This document shows, one piece after another, positions 11,737-25,314 of a stretch of 64,000 bases of DNA; positions within the stretch are counted from its first letter, which is position 1; the number at the start of each line of letters is the position of its first letter. The notes under the pieces are model-generated. The model did not search any database. It was not told the DNA's origin and saw only the letters and a program-made list of their open reading frames with translations. The DNA comes from Seriola aureovittata. Taxonomy: Eukaryota; Chordata; Actinopteri; Carangiformes; Carangidae. Location: positions 12,544,501 through 12,608,500 of the forward strand of contig NC_079377.1 of the NCBI RefSeq assembly GCF_021018895.1, in the 5' to 3' direction. The position numbers and the translations under genes were made by a program.

Positions 11737-13265
11737 ATACCCTCACCTACACCTACAACATAAAGCATTGAGGTACTGGAGAGAGGTGGTACGCAGCATG
11801 TCTGGACCAGAGCACCAGACGCTACAGAAGTGTGTTTTCATTTTCTATGTTTTAGACTTGTTTTGAGTTTTTTTTTTATTTTTGTAAACAATTTCTAAAA
11901 AATAAACAGACAAGCAAGCAAACAAAAACACCCCAGAATATTCTTTGCACTGTTTTCCACTCTTAACTCCAATCTATTTTTCTTATGAATTGACGTTGTA
12001 TTTTTTTTCTTTTCTATTATTGCTAATGTAAGAACTGTAAAACATCTGAAACCTGCAGTATATTAATGTATAGGTATTGCTGTTAGATCATTCTTATTGT
12101 GATGGTAATAACTTTCATGTAAGTCTATGCTCGATATAATGTCATCCATCTGTGTCAGACATCACACTGTCATCAGGTCCATTGGCTTCAGTGCTAGAAA
12201 ACAGGCTGGGGGAGAACAAGGCTAGTGTTTTAATACTGTACTACATCTTGTTTGATGCGAGTCCAAAGCAGCACACTGGAAACCAGTTTACCCACTAAAT
12301 TACCATCCAGCGCCTGGTTTGGATCTGTTGTCTTGTCATTGCAGAACTGTTTGCGTTGTCTTGAAATCTCTATCTGGGGGTCCTCTATTCAGAGAACAGA
12401 AAACTTCTCAAATTTGCTACTCAAAATATTTTAAAAACAAGTTTTGACAGGATTGTAAAATAAGAAAAAAAAAAGACTTTTGTATTAACTTAAGTTTCCC
12501 AGAAATGTTTTTAATCACAATTAAGAAAGCTGCAGACCAAGGAGCTACATGTAAAGATTCTTTAGATATTGATTACACTGCGCTGTTTTATGTTTTATGA
12601 AGAATCATTTTGTTGGCTTTACTCCTCATGTTTGTGTCTGTGCTTGTATATTTTTAGCTAGTAATTTCTGTAAAAGTTATTCTATGTATTCCTCCCTAGA
12701 ACTATGAGAAACTCAATCTAATGTAAAGAGATGAAAAGCCTCTTAAAGTTTTTTTAAACGTGATTTTTAATGGTACAATCACTGATAAAAGAATTTTGCC
12801 CTCATTTTAGCAAACTGTATTTATTTTTCTATGTACTGACATTCTGTTTAGGTCCCACCCACCTGTACAATACTCATGATAATATATGGAGGAGTTTGTG
12901 GGGCTGCTGAGTCAGTTAATGCTAATAGAGGTCATTCCATTACTTTTGTTCTTTGACATGCGGCTCCCAGGTCATTCTGACCTGTTTATTACAAATGTTC
13001 AGTATGTTCACAGTAAAGAGATATTTAATAGCCATTCTCTGCTGTTGTAGGTTTCTGGTCTATCTGAAAACTTGTCAGATGCACTGAAAACCAATAAATA
13101 ACCACATTTAGAGAAAACGTTAACCTCTTAGTTGTCCTTTTTTTTTTTTTTTTTCTCTGAAGTTGCTCAAGTTTATGGTGATCCTCGAGCTCTTCAGATG
13201 CTGGGAATGTGCCACAATGGCGCAACCTTTAATGAGATTTAATAAAATGTACCTATCAATCATAT

Positions 13266-14952
13266 TTTTTTTTCTTTTTATGGTTTTGTATTTGATGGAT
13301 ATTTTTCAGATACAGTTAAAGTGAAAAATAAGTGAAAGGTGATATTTCATTAATGGTGAACTATTCTGACTATCCTGCATAAAGGACTCACTGGACCTGA
13401 CCTTAAGCGGCTGTGTCAGGGTTCCCTGTTTACATACATACTATAAAATGAAAACACTTTACCAAAATCCCAGATCCCCTGCTGACAGATACTGGATAGC
13501 AATTTGCCGACTCTCCCAGCAGGGGTCTCTCAGAGCGCCATTGCAGACTGAGCAGCCTGTCAGAAATTCCTCCATCTTTATATCTGGCAGAAATATTGTC
13601 TGTAAATCCACACTGAGCTGCAGGCTGTTGTGTTTAAATCCTTATTCATTGTCTCTAGCACCCCTAGTCTACTTTAGTGGTTTATCGTTTCAGCAGGCTG
13701 ACACAGAATTTAATCTAGGGGCAACTTAACAACACTGTGTTTCCTAAGTTGATGTAATTTAGGGAACATAAGGGTTTGTGAGACAGATGAAATGGCAATG
13801 CACCCATAGCTGGCTCTTGTAGCACCTCATCGCAGGGGTGATTTTATATCTATATTTTTTTCCAGGTTTCTGTCATTGATAATTCATGTATAAAGATGAA
13901 TTTTCACTGAAAAACTCTGTTGTCTTTATTGGACTCAGCTATGATGGTTCTTTATAGGAAAATACTTTACTTACTCTGGTGTGGACATGTTATTGTTTTT
14001 TTTGTTTTTATCACACAGAACTTGAACAAGAGAATCACACACACACACACACAAAAAAAACTACACTAAAAACAAAATATCACTGACATTTTCTCCAGTA
14101 ATCGTGGGAAAACAGCTGTTCAAGTATGCTCTGGTAAATCTGACCTCGGCGCATTTTTCAACCGCAGAGAAATCATGTTCCAAAAATTAGTTTTAGTCTC
14201 TTGGCATGCAAAATGGACACCAGAGCCGCCCCCTGTTGCACTTTGTTGAATTTCCTTATTGAAACAGTGTCTGAAGTGTAATTTGAGATAGACCCTGAAG
14301 CATTGTTTCTGACTTGATAAACAAGAAATCTTCAAGGATGCATTTCTCAGTGTGGCCCATTTCTATCTGCCAGGTTTTTTTTTATTTATTTAATTCTTTC
14401 TTGCCAGGGCAGAAGTAATTTAGAAAATGACTGCCATGTTGGTTAGCAAGAAAAGAGAACAGATAACTGATGACAGGAACTGTGCATGTAATAGATTGCC
14501 AATGTTACAGATAGCTGATAAAGCAGAGCTATGGGCCTGTTTTCTCTGTAAAGCTGATGAATCTGATGATCTCAGACATACTGTTTATTAAAAAGGCCAA
14601 ATGGAGACAGAGGAGCAGAGTGCTGAAACTGAGGATACTGTCAGTGATTCAAGTACATTTTTGTGATAAAAAGTAAGATTTCCAAAGCTTTTGAAAAAAC
14701 AGGCACATGATGGGCTTCAGGTGTCATTTGAGCATGGAAGTTAATTCTTGACCGTGGAGTCTTATGTTTGACAAAATCTTCTACAACTTAAGGTACACTT
14801 ACTTGCTTTTTTGAGAACTTAACCAAAATTGTATCAATAAAACATTAAGTAATAAACAAATCCTGCCCATTTAATACAACTTGATTTGACTTTAGCAAAA
14901 GCCCAAGACAAATGAAGCCAATTAATTTGAAAAACAGAAATGTTTGACTGAC
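13266..14952. other. Intergenic, no gene seen
   Basis: No splice-bounded exon with family resemblance is visible. Short open frames near 13448-13729 and 14120-14335 lack any recognisable protein. A short CA run sits at 14035-14053. Confidence 0.5.
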
Positions 14953-15150
14953 TATAATATAATATAATATAATATAAAATAATGTAATATAATACAATAT
15001 AATATAATATCCAATATAATCCAATATAATCCAATATAATATAATATAACGTAGCACAATATAATATAATATAATATAATATAATATAATATAATATAAT
15101 ATAACATAACATAATATAATATAATGTAATATAAAATAATATAGTATAAT
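14953..15150. repeat. TATAA pentanucleotide array
   Basis: About 200 nt are built from the unit ATAAT/TATAA. Variants include ATAAAAT, ATGTAAT and CCAAT, with a three-fold TCCAATATAA sub-repeat near 15010-15040. The array abuts the Tc1/mariner remnant at about 15165. Confidence 0.95.
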
Positions 15151-15164
15151 TAAACTGGACAGAT

Positions 15165-15350
15165 GGCATTCGTCACAAATGACTCTTTTCAGCTGCTCTT
15201 TGCTGCTCCACCTTCCACTTGAAAATACTCAAAAGTCCAAAGGTGTTCTATAGGTTTCAGGTCAGGGGCCACAGTCTTCACTTTATTGTTCTCTAACAGC
15301 TCTGTGATTTTTGTGTGTTTGATCATTGTCATGTTCATTCCTCTCCTGCG
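15165..15350 (-). mobile_element. Decayed Tc1/mariner transposase fragment
   Basis: Read on the minus strand, two pieces match the DDE/D transposase core of Tc1-like elements. One is HDNDQTHKNHRAVRE (family form HDNDPKHTS...V.EWL). The other is a frameshifted PDLKPIEHLWTFE (family form PDLNPIEHLW). In-frame stops and frame changes separate them, so the copy is dead. Ends were not resolved and no terminal inverted repeats were identified. Confidence 0.65.
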
Positions 15351-15545
15351 AGGCTTCTTGGGACTGGGCAGTCACTGTTGTAGTACTTTGAATCATTTAT
15401 CATTGTAGTGATGTTGCAAAGGGGTGTACTCAGTTTTGTTGTATACTGTAGTTCCTGTTAGTATAAACTACAATTTTGCACCAAAGTCAGTCAGAGACTC
15501 AACTTCAATCCCTGTAAACTGTGGTTGTATGATTCACAATAAGCT

Positions 15546-15647
15546 GGGAAGCCAGTGAGGGATCTTGTCCTTATCGCAACACAAACAGAACAACCCAGTA
15601 GGAGTCACTATTGTTGCGTTAAAGACATGATCCCTCACTGGCTTCCC
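15546..15647. repeat. Near-perfect inverted repeat (35-nt arms)
   Basis: The arms at 15546-15580 and 15613-15647 pair at 32 of 35 positions, including the outermost 19 without mismatch. They are separated by a 32-nt loop. This could be a small palindromic MITE or fold-back element, or a transcribed hairpin. It lies in the intergenic stretch upstream of prominin. Confidence 0.85.
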
Positions 15648-17884
15648 ACCTATGAACACAGTTGGGTGTGGGCGCCACTCAAACTGAGAGAAAGAGGAGA
15701 AAAAAACCTTATTTTCAAAAGCCACTCTTTTTTTTTTTTACAAGGGAGTTTAAAGGAGTTTCACATGGTGTCCCAGAGCCGTTGTTTCAGGAACACAGAA
15801 TCAGTGACAGCACTGGAAGGCCTTGATAGTCTTCACATGCCAGAGCTACTTGGTGAGAGCTCTCTTGGTAGCAGATTAAAGGCTCAGCCTGTAATTGATG
15901 ACTCTGGGTCGAGGTGTACCAGGGATGAGTGATTGGCAAGTGACTGTGCACCTGATAAGGCAAACAAGAGAAGAGGAAAGAGACAAGTGTACAACTCCTT
16001 CCGCTTTATGGGCTTCAGTAGAGTTTAGAAAGGGAATATCAGATTTACGACTGTGGTACAATCTTGTTCCGTTTTGTGCAAATGCATTTTCTACCCTGTA
16101 GCTGTGGAGGAGTCCCGACTGCCAGCGTCTCGTCACACAGGGCGGGGGGATATCACAGAGCTCTGCAGGTTGTAGACCTAGTTCTCAAACTAGACTTCAG
16201 AGACAGTGATGATGAAACAGTGATCTCATGAGAATAATATAGTAATAACAGTAACTCTATCTTGTTCCTGTGAGGTGGTTCTTCTCCTGAGAGTACTTTA
16301 ATACTAGTCTGAAGAGCATTATTGTTTAATTCTTGTCTTGACTTGTTCAGCTGCAGAATTATCTCTTACAGTGATAACATGGGGGAAATATAATCTCTCA
16401 GCTATTGCCAGTAATGTCAACTGAAATATTTATGATGATTTTTTGGCAATATTTAAATATGTGTTCTCAAAACTCCCTACCCCGAGTGTATCCTTCCCAG
16501 CTATTTTGCCCTGCATATTTGGGCTGTGTCATTACTTGTTTGGACACCACACCAGATGTGGACTGATGCATTTGGAATGACTTGATGAGCAAAAATCCCC
16601 ATTTAATCAAGAATAAATACAATAAATTGTGATTGATGGCCATTCGCTGATTTGAACTAATTTTCTTTTTGTCTTCCTTGCTTTACGACCTATGGCAAAA
16701 ATTTAACTAGTATTAGCATAAACGTAACCATGTTGACATCCCTTCTTTTTCCTCCTGACACACACCAGGAAACAAAGTGAGGGAAAAAAGGTAACCCTGC
16801 TAGTTATTTGTTTCCTTCCCACCACTTTCCCCTCCTCCTTTGCTTGTTCCTCTCTTTAAGACCCTCCCTCCCTCCCTCCCTCTCTCCCTCTCTCCCTCTC
16901 TTCTTAGAGCCAGTGTTATCCAAACCAGCACACAGTCAACTTCAACTTGAGCGCAGCTGCAGAGCATATCAGGTTTCTACAGAGGACTGTGAGAGTCACA
17001 CACCCCTTACTGAATTACGGTAAAGCAGAGCAGCACAACTGTCCTTCACTGTCCAGGCCAAGGAAGGTGAGTCGACTGAGAGAGAACTGCCGGACGCTCA
17101 CTCTGCTCTCCTGCGTCTACATTTTGTTTTCCTCTACATTTCTATTTCTTCTTTATCTGCCCACTTTTCACTTTGACCTCACCTTTTTCCTCCTTACCTT
17201 CTCACTCACACCTTGGACTAATGCCTTGACTAGGAGAAACTGCTCAGACGGCCCAGTATGTACAGTAAATATCCTCATGCTGCTGTGTGTCTCTTTTAAA
17301 AGAAAAAACTGGTAGATGGTTTCTCTGCTTTCAACAGCTTGTTTTAACTGTATGAGAAGTAAGTGTGTTCAGTTGGTCTGAGGCTTTACCCTAGTAAATT
17401 TATTTACCCAAGAGAGCTACACCCACTAAAAACAGAGATGTGATGCAGGTATCTCCTGTTTATACAACAGTGTAAACAGCCAGAAGCCAGCTTCACAGGT
17501 TATTTTAATCCTTTTAATGTACAATATCATGCTCTCTAAGACTTTTTCCTGTAACTTTTAAATGTCAGCACGTCCTGTATTCCATGAAGAAAGTCTCTGG
17601 ATAAGTATAGTATGAAACAGACGCTTAAAGGGCACCACTTATTGTCAGGAACAAAACAGGCGTTGGCTTAACATTTAGATTCCCCTTTTGCAAAATGCCA
17701 TTGTTAACGTTTCTTCTGTAAAATAACAGCAGTTTTTCATCATTGCCATTTCGTAAGGAACAGTGCCGTGACATCCTCCTGTGTGACTCAATCTGTGGGT
17801 TTCTGTGGGTTTGTTCTCCAGTCTCTAATTCTCCTGCCTTGTAAGAGTGTGTCATTGTCTTCTGTCTTTTTGTCTCGTTTCCAG
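15648..17884. other. Intergenic / 5' region of the prominin gene
   Basis: No coding exon is visible. A CCCT/CT-rich pyrimidine tract lies at about 16858-16904. A donor-like AAG/GTGAGT site at 17066/17067 could end a non-coding first exon of prominin, spliced to the acceptor ending at 17884. The start of that exon cannot be fixed. Confidence 0.4.
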
Positions 17885-17917
17885 ATGCAGCAAAACAGAG
17901 CTTGTGCCATGAAGTGA
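17885..17917 (+). promoter_or_regulatory. Upstream ORF in the prominin 5' leader
   Basis: Immediately after the acceptor ending at 17884 an ATG opens a 10-codon frame that closes with TGA at 17915-17917. This is 7 nt before the main ATG at 17925. If the exon really begins at 17885, this uORF would precede every main start. Confidence 0.45.
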
Positions 17918-17924
17918 TCACTCT

Positions 17925-20373
17925 ATGAACCTGCTTTCTCTGCCGACTCCTTCCCCACCCGTCTCACCTATGAACATGGGCTTATGTGATAGTATGAGAG
18001 GTTGGAGGTGGCGGGGCAGCGCTGGAGGACTCAGGACCCTCGTGGGAGTGATGCTGCTTGGGTTCAGCATGGCCCAGTCTGTCCCTCCTCAGACTGCCTG
18101 TGCAGCAGCTGTGACCCCGCAGAGCCTCCCCTCACCTCAGTACCAGGACACGGGAAACACAGATGAGGGCTTTATGGCAGCTCTGGTCCAGTCCTTCCTC
18201 CACACAGTCCAGCCTAACCCATTTCCTGGAGGTCAGCGTCATCATCACTAATAACCCATCTCGAATCTCTCCTGTCATGTTTGGATGTATAGTAACCCTG
18301 TCTATTTACTCAGTCCACTACACTTTGTTCAGGCTCTAGCTCACAGAGCAATCAGGTGCAATTTAAATTACATTGAAATCTTCTGGTTTCCAGCTCTGTG
18401 CTGGGCAAAATTTCCCTACAGGGGCAAAAGTAAGCCATCACTTGTGGCCTTTACTCCTGCTCTGTCCTATTAAAACCCATCCAAAAAGATGGCAGGGTTG
18501 GTAAATCATTAAGTTAATGGGCATTTTTGTATTTCGCTGAGTCAATCATTAACCTTTATGTCCTGCTCTGATGTCTTTAGACCAGTGTTTCCTGTGACTC
18601 AGACTCCAGTCGCACCTGTAGTCTTTTGTCTGGCCCTGTGATGTGTTGTAATTGTTCCGTAAACCCTTCTCTGTTACGCACATTACCTTCTGCTTGGTAT
18701 TGACTTTTGAAAAAAAAAAACCCAGACAAACTGACACAAAAAAATGTCAGTGACAAAAAATTGACAGTGTTAGAGGATTTCAAGCGTTATCCACTTAATG
18801 ACGCTTTCACAGAATTGTGTTTCACCTTTGAAACTGTTCATGTTTATTGTGTCAACAGTTGTTTGCACTGACTCTGTCACTCTATGATAAGGCAAATGGC
18901 TGGATGTCTTATTGTAAACTGTAAACTTTATGCTTCCCGCAGGTTATAAATGTTAAACAGCCAGTAATAAAGGAGGAGGAGTATTTCTTTCTCAATTACA
19001 AGCTAGAAAGCCAAAACAAGGATATACACAGATACACAGATACACAACAGATCCTTCACTCAGCTGATCTATTGTCTCTGTTTTGTGAAGATTTGCTGAT
19101 CACTGATTTAATCAAGACTGAACTGAAAGGACATTTTGTGAAACAGTGACATCAATTTTTAGACTCCAATGAATGCTAAGATAATGAGCAAATATCAGCA
19201 ACATAACACTCCAGCAGCTCACAGTTTCATGTAGTATTTATTCAAACCTCACTGTGAGTCAGAGATCCCACTGGGAGTTTAACAGTAAAAGTAAAGCTTT
19301 TTATAACAAACTAAACAGGTTAAAGGGAAATGTCAAGCAATGAGGTAAAATGCAAATTTCCAGAACATTTTATGCTGCTATCTGATGTGACACAAGACAG
19401 ATGGCACAAATAGCTCGCGTGAACAGCACCTGAACAACATGTCTTCCCATTTACCTGCGCCTGTGTTTTTGGAGTATTATCCACAACAACATGGTTAAGT
19501 GGGAACATAGATGGCATGCTTTGTATTCTGTTTGTTTTTTTGTGTTTAAAAATCTAATCTCGCCAGAAAGCGATGCTGATTTCCTTGTAACTGCAAGATG
19601 CTGGTGTCAGATTTCCGCCTTTACAAAGCGAGAGATTAAAATGTTTCTACAGGATAGATTGTCCCGTTGGTTGGGCTTTTGCACGTGGATGAGTAGGACA
19701 GTAACACAACACACTGGAGGATAGTAATCAGCTCTTTAAAAACTTTTGTTTTCTCTCCCACTTCTTTCTAGATCTAATCTTGAAAATAGTTGATAATGTG
19801 GAGCAAAAGTCGTCAAATCAAGACCTCGTCAAAGAAGTAAGTGAATGATCATGAGTTTTACACACATGTCATACTTAAACTACGTGGGAAAAAACGGACA
19901 CATCCTCCTCAGAGCCCCTTGAGCTGGTAATGTGAGAATGTTGAATGTTGAACCATCTTTGTGAGTGTGTTTACCAGTCGGCTGAAGTTACTGAGGCTCT
20001 TTCATGCTCTGTGATTGTGGACTGTTACCGGAGTAAAGTAAAACTACTATTTTAGGTATGATGACGCCACAGAGACCTGCCGCATTCCCTTGAAAGTGAT
20101 ATTTGTGCCATTTTTAATATTTGTCAAAAACATATAATTTGTCTGTTTGTCGTGTGTTTTGTGTTCAGGTCCTGGTGTATGAAGTGGGGTTCCTGGTATG
20201 CACAGCAATTGGTATCCTGTACATCATTCTGATGCCCATTGTTGGTTTTTTCTTGGCGTGCTGTCGCTGCTGTGGCAACTGTGGTGGGAAGATGTACCAG
20301 AAGCAGACGTCCTCCATTCACTGTCGCAGAAGAACTCTCTACTGGGGTGCATTTGTCACCACAGTCATTATCC

Positions 20374-20439
<66 letters not shown>

Positions 20440-20551
20440 CGCGCACACTCATGTGTGTTTCTGAACAGCATATTGGTGTGTTATCTGAAATTTGCATTGA
20501 AAAAAGACAGCTTGAATGTCTGCGTCTCACTTCATGACACATTTAATTGTG

Positions 20552-20601
<50 letters not shown>

Positions 20602-23600
20602 ATGTTTATAGTGCTGGGAACATCTGCATGTTCAGAAGTAATGAAGCCCTAAATGTGAGTGTGGATCAGAGTCCAGTGAAGCTCAACACGACTCTAGACA
20701 ACATCCACACCTTCCTCACATCTGTGCCTCAGGTAAGAGAAACCCTCCTGTAGATTTGAAGTGCAAAATGTGAGTATGGAAATACACAAAGGTCAAAGGT
20801 CTGGGACCTCAGTGTGGCAGCATTTATCAATACTGGTTGACCTAATAGCCTACTCTTGATCTTTGTTCTTAAACATTTACTACGTATAGAAAATGCAAAT
20901 AATCTTGTTAGAGTCTATTCAAGATTAGTCACATTAGCTCTTGCACAGCCGTCATCAATCTGCTGGGACTCGACAGCTTTTGTGTGAGATACAAACAGAC
21001 GCCCAGTTCTCCAATCACGACCAGCCCTGTTCTCTGCAGAGTCAATACACTTATCTCAAAATACAACAGAGTGGGAAAATGGAGAAGGGGGAAGAGATAG
21101 GGTCGCATTCTGTGTGCTGTTCATTTGCAAAAGCTACTATGATTAGCTCATGTAATCAGTCCTTGACACACTGTATGTTGCATTTCAACCTATATCTTAT
21201 GTGCCCACTTTGAAATTGTTGAAATTGTTTGTTTTCCCTATGCCTATCTCCAGCAAATTGACTATGTGGTGAACGAGAGCTACAAAACTATTCAAGAAGT
21301 CACCACAAACCTGGATGGTAAGAACAGGGAACTTATTATCTACAAATAGAGAAACCACTTTTTTTACACTCTAGCCACTGCATCACAGTGTCCGTTCATC
21401 TCACGTAATCAACCATCTCCTTGTTCCTTATGAATTAGACATTGGACGCCAGCTGGGAACAGAGATCCAGGAGCAATTCAACCCAACTCTGGGTCCAGCG
21501 CTGCACCCAGTTATACGTCTGAACCAAGGTATGATGAGCCTGCGTGCTCGGTCCTGTTTCAGACCCAGCATGTAAATGCCTGTGTGAATTATCTGACACG
21601 AGATCAGTGATCACGCAGGTGGGGTCCTGCTCATGCGCGCACTGTGCAGTTTCACTACATTTAACCTCTTAGCCTGTGATTGAAGCTTTTGATGAAGTGA
21701 CAGGTGTCTTTTTTTGTGACCAGCTGTTTTTAATAGTTGTCGCAAAACAAAAATAAAAAATAAAAATTATAATACAAATACAGAAATAATTGTCCCTCAT
21801 TATGGATGGCGTTCATGCATACTGGACACAGGCCCTGGGGCTGTAAACCGCATCCTCTGTTTGATCTGACTGTTATTTACATGTCTTACTGGAAAGTAAA
21901 AGAGCACAGTTAAATATGACTTTGTTTATAAGTTAAGTATCATCTGAGTATAATACATGCACTCTCTGTGTCAGAAAGCTTTGCTGAGGGTTCACACAGC
22001 CGATCGTCACATACAAAATGAACAAAATACTTTCACCAGCATTAAATCATAATTTTTTTGGCTGCAGGAATTCTGTCTTTTCTATGATGACAAATCGAGT
22101 GTTGATACATCCCTTACCAACATGTTTCTTCACACTGCACGTCGACTCTTTGAGTAACACAGACCAGGCTTAGCAGAGCAATGTGGAAAGTATTTGTAAT
22201 GATTTACAAAAAGCAGCTGGATAACAATGATTTCCCTTTTGTTTTTTCTCTTATAGTGCTTTTTCTTTAGAACTTCCATTTGGCTTTTGAAGCTGCTTTT
22301 CATTTCAAAGCCGTGTAGAATCAAAAGGGAGAGATGAATGTCTTTAAACCATTATTATTATTATTATTTTTAAAAAATGTGCATACACTGACTAGTATTT
22401 ATGTGTTTTACATTTGTACTCGTAGAGACTAGGAACACCAGTGTTAAACTTGACAAACTGAACTCGTCTTTGGCCGAGCTGCAGTCCAGCGTGGATGCCC
22501 TCCAGGCCGATGTCACTGTTGTTAGAAGTCGCATCAATGAGACTTTGTCCCACCCAGACTGTACTGGCTGTAACGCCCTAAAGTTAGAGCTACAGGCACT
22601 AACACTGGACACCTCCATCACTGTAAGTACTGGTCTTAGTGTGTCACCTAGTGTGTAGTGTGGGATGTTTTCTTCTTGAATGGATGAACTGAACAACACA
22701 GGCAAATTAAATGAGGTTGGTCTGAACATCCACTCCTGTCAGCTTCAGTGTTTTATGCTAGAAAAGTACAGACTAAGATTCAGCCGTGTTACTGGGTTTG
22801 ACAAGACATTTACATGAATAAACAGGAAGTGTCAGTTATGCAGTCGAACTGTCTCTGACGCAAGCTGAGATGATGATAATACATCTACGTTTTTGGCTTT
22901 GTCTGAACAGCTGATTTGTCCTCCTCCCATCTGTTTCTATTCCTCCTACACTCCTCTGTCACTCTCTATGACACATGCAGACTCTCCTTTCCTCTCCTCT
23001 CCTCTCCTTTCCTCTCCTCTCCTCTCCTCTCATCTCCTTTCCTCTCCTTTCCTCTCCTCTCCTCTCCTCTCCTCTCCTCTCCTCTCCTCTCATCTCCTCT
23101 CCTCTCCTCTCATCTCCTCTCCTCTCCTCTCCTTTCCTCTCCTCTCCTCTCCTCTCCTCTCCTCTCATCTCCTTTCCTCTCCTTTCCTCTCCTCTCCTCT
23201 CTCTCCTCTCCTCTCCTCTCCTCTCCTCTCCTCTCCTCTCCTCTCATCTCTCTCCTCTCTCATCTCCTCTCCTCTCCTCTCCTTTCCTCTCCTCTCCTCT
23301 CCTCTCCTCTCATCTCCCCTCCTCTCCTCTCCTCTCCTCTCCTCTCCTCTCCTCTCCTCTCCTCTTTACAATATGATTGTCATCATGAAAACAAGATTAA
23401 GACATTCTTTCAAATCCATGTATAATTCCTGGTTCTTGGGTAACATCAGTGAGAAAACTTGCCAGGGCTTGTTTTGCTGAAAGTCTGCTGCCTCCTTCTG
23501 TTGGTTGAAGGTATTACATGTGATTGTTGACAGATTCCCAGCCTGAATGAGCTCCAGTCTGCGGTGGATGAAATCATCAAAATTAACCTCACAGCGAAAA

Positions 23601-25273
23601 TTGAGGAGGTCAGTGACTTTTTCCCACTGAAAACATGGTCATAAAATCAGCAGTTTTTATAATATAATGCCTTCTTTGTTAACGTTTCAGAATTTGTGGA
23701 TAGATAGGGGGAAGAGTGTGAAGAATCTTTAACCAAAGATAATGGAATAAAATGTGACTAATGGATTTTTACCAAACTAAAAGTGCAATGAATGTGTGTA
23801 CAAAGAGATGAATCACTTTTTTCTTTTTCCAAATGTAGACAAATAAACACTATATTGCGAAACTATTTATGTGCTTTTATGAAAATGAACGTACTACTTC
23901 TTCGATTCAGGTGGAGAATTATTTCAACAGCATCCCCCAGAGGGTGGTCAATGACACCAAGGATGTTGTTCAAAGTGAGTGAGCGCATTCACAGTCACAA
24001 ACTTCAGGCCTTTACTTCCCTTTCAAATATTAGTGTCTTAAATCACTTATTTAGTTGAATTTAGGTGAATTTTAAGATACATGTTTGTGTGTGTCTTTCT
24101 CTCTGTGTTTTTTAGATAGCAAGCAGCAGTTGGGTGACATAAAAACCCAGATCTCGCAGGTTACCAGTAACATCCCTGCTCTGACCAACGTGTCGGGGGC
24201 TCTGAACCAGGCGCGTGTAGAAATCAGCAAAGTCACCCCAGAGGTCGAGAGAGCCGAGAATATTAGGTACAACGCCCGGGAGTGCAAACGCACATGATCA
24301 GTGGAAGAAGAACCCACAAATCGCTCATCGTGTGCTTATTCTTCTCCAGGTGGTCGCTGTGTGTTGCCCTGTGCTGTGTCGTGCTCCTGGTGGTGGTGTG
24401 TAACCTCCTGGGTCTGGTCCTGGGCCCTGCGGGTCTGAAACCCAAAGCAGACCCCACAAAGCGCTCCTGCACGGCGGATTGTGGCGGCACCTTCCTCATG
24501 ATGTGAGTAGTGGCTGATGATGTCGCTTTCATCGTTTAAGTCACATATAACCGTTCAAACTGTTTCACTTCCTGAGCGCTTGTTTGACCTCTTGACCTTT
24601 GGATGTGGTTGCAGGGGTGCAGGCGTCAGCTTCCTCTTCTCGTGGCTGTTCATGATAGTGGTGCTGCTGCTGTTCCTGCTGGGCGGGAACGTTTACACTC
24701 TGCTCTGTCGGCCCTGGAACAACGGACAGCTGCTGAAGGTACGTACACGTACGCCTGCACATACACACGTAGTAACAGGGCAAAGATGGTACAGATGCCG
24801 CGTGTTGATATTATCTCCCCTTCTCTCCACAGTTCATTGATTCTCCAGGTTTAATTCCAGGGATAGATCAGACCGTAGGACTTAATAACATCAGTTTCTC
24901 TGATGTCTATAGGTATGTAACGCCAGTTCACCTCTCACACCGGAACGAATGTGCATGCATACACAGTTAGACATGATTTTTTCCCCCAGGTCTAAAGTCA
25001 GTGGGGATGTACAAATCACTTAGACTTGATTTTGCTTGATGTTAATGTTTCCAGAGACTGCGAGGATAACAAGTCTCTGTGGACAACACTCCACTTGTAT
25101 GAAGACATAGACCTCGGAGAATTCCTCAATGTATCTAAGGTGAGTTTCCTTGCCGTCCTTTTGGACTGTTCAAAATAAATATAGCTCAAACTTCCAATAA
25201 ATTTATGTGCATTAAAACCTATATCACCATTCATAATGTTTGTTATTTTTCTCTCTCACTCCCCTCCCTGTCG

Positions 25274-25314
<41 letters not shown>

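Larger units (their letters stand above)
10838..13265 (+). other. ldb1: Long 3' UTR of ldb1 with alternative poly(A) signals
   Basis: No open coding frame continues after the TAG at 10835-10837. AATAAA hexamers occur at 11901-11906, 13093-13098 and 13241-13246. Poly(A) use could therefore give a UTR of about 1.1 kb or about 2.4 kb. The segment from 11940 to 13260 is AT- and T-rich, as long vertebrate 3' UTRs often are. Which signal is used cannot be seen from sequence. Confidence 0.55.

Noticed and set aside
11476..11866. Cys/Val or His/Thr-rich frames over CA arrays here and elsewhere
   Set aside because: They are dinucleotide-repeat translations, not proteins.
22893..23480. Long Ser/Leu/Pro open frames across the CTCCT tract
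   Set aside because: They are artefacts of a pentamer repeat, which is open in every frame, and lie inside a prominin intron.
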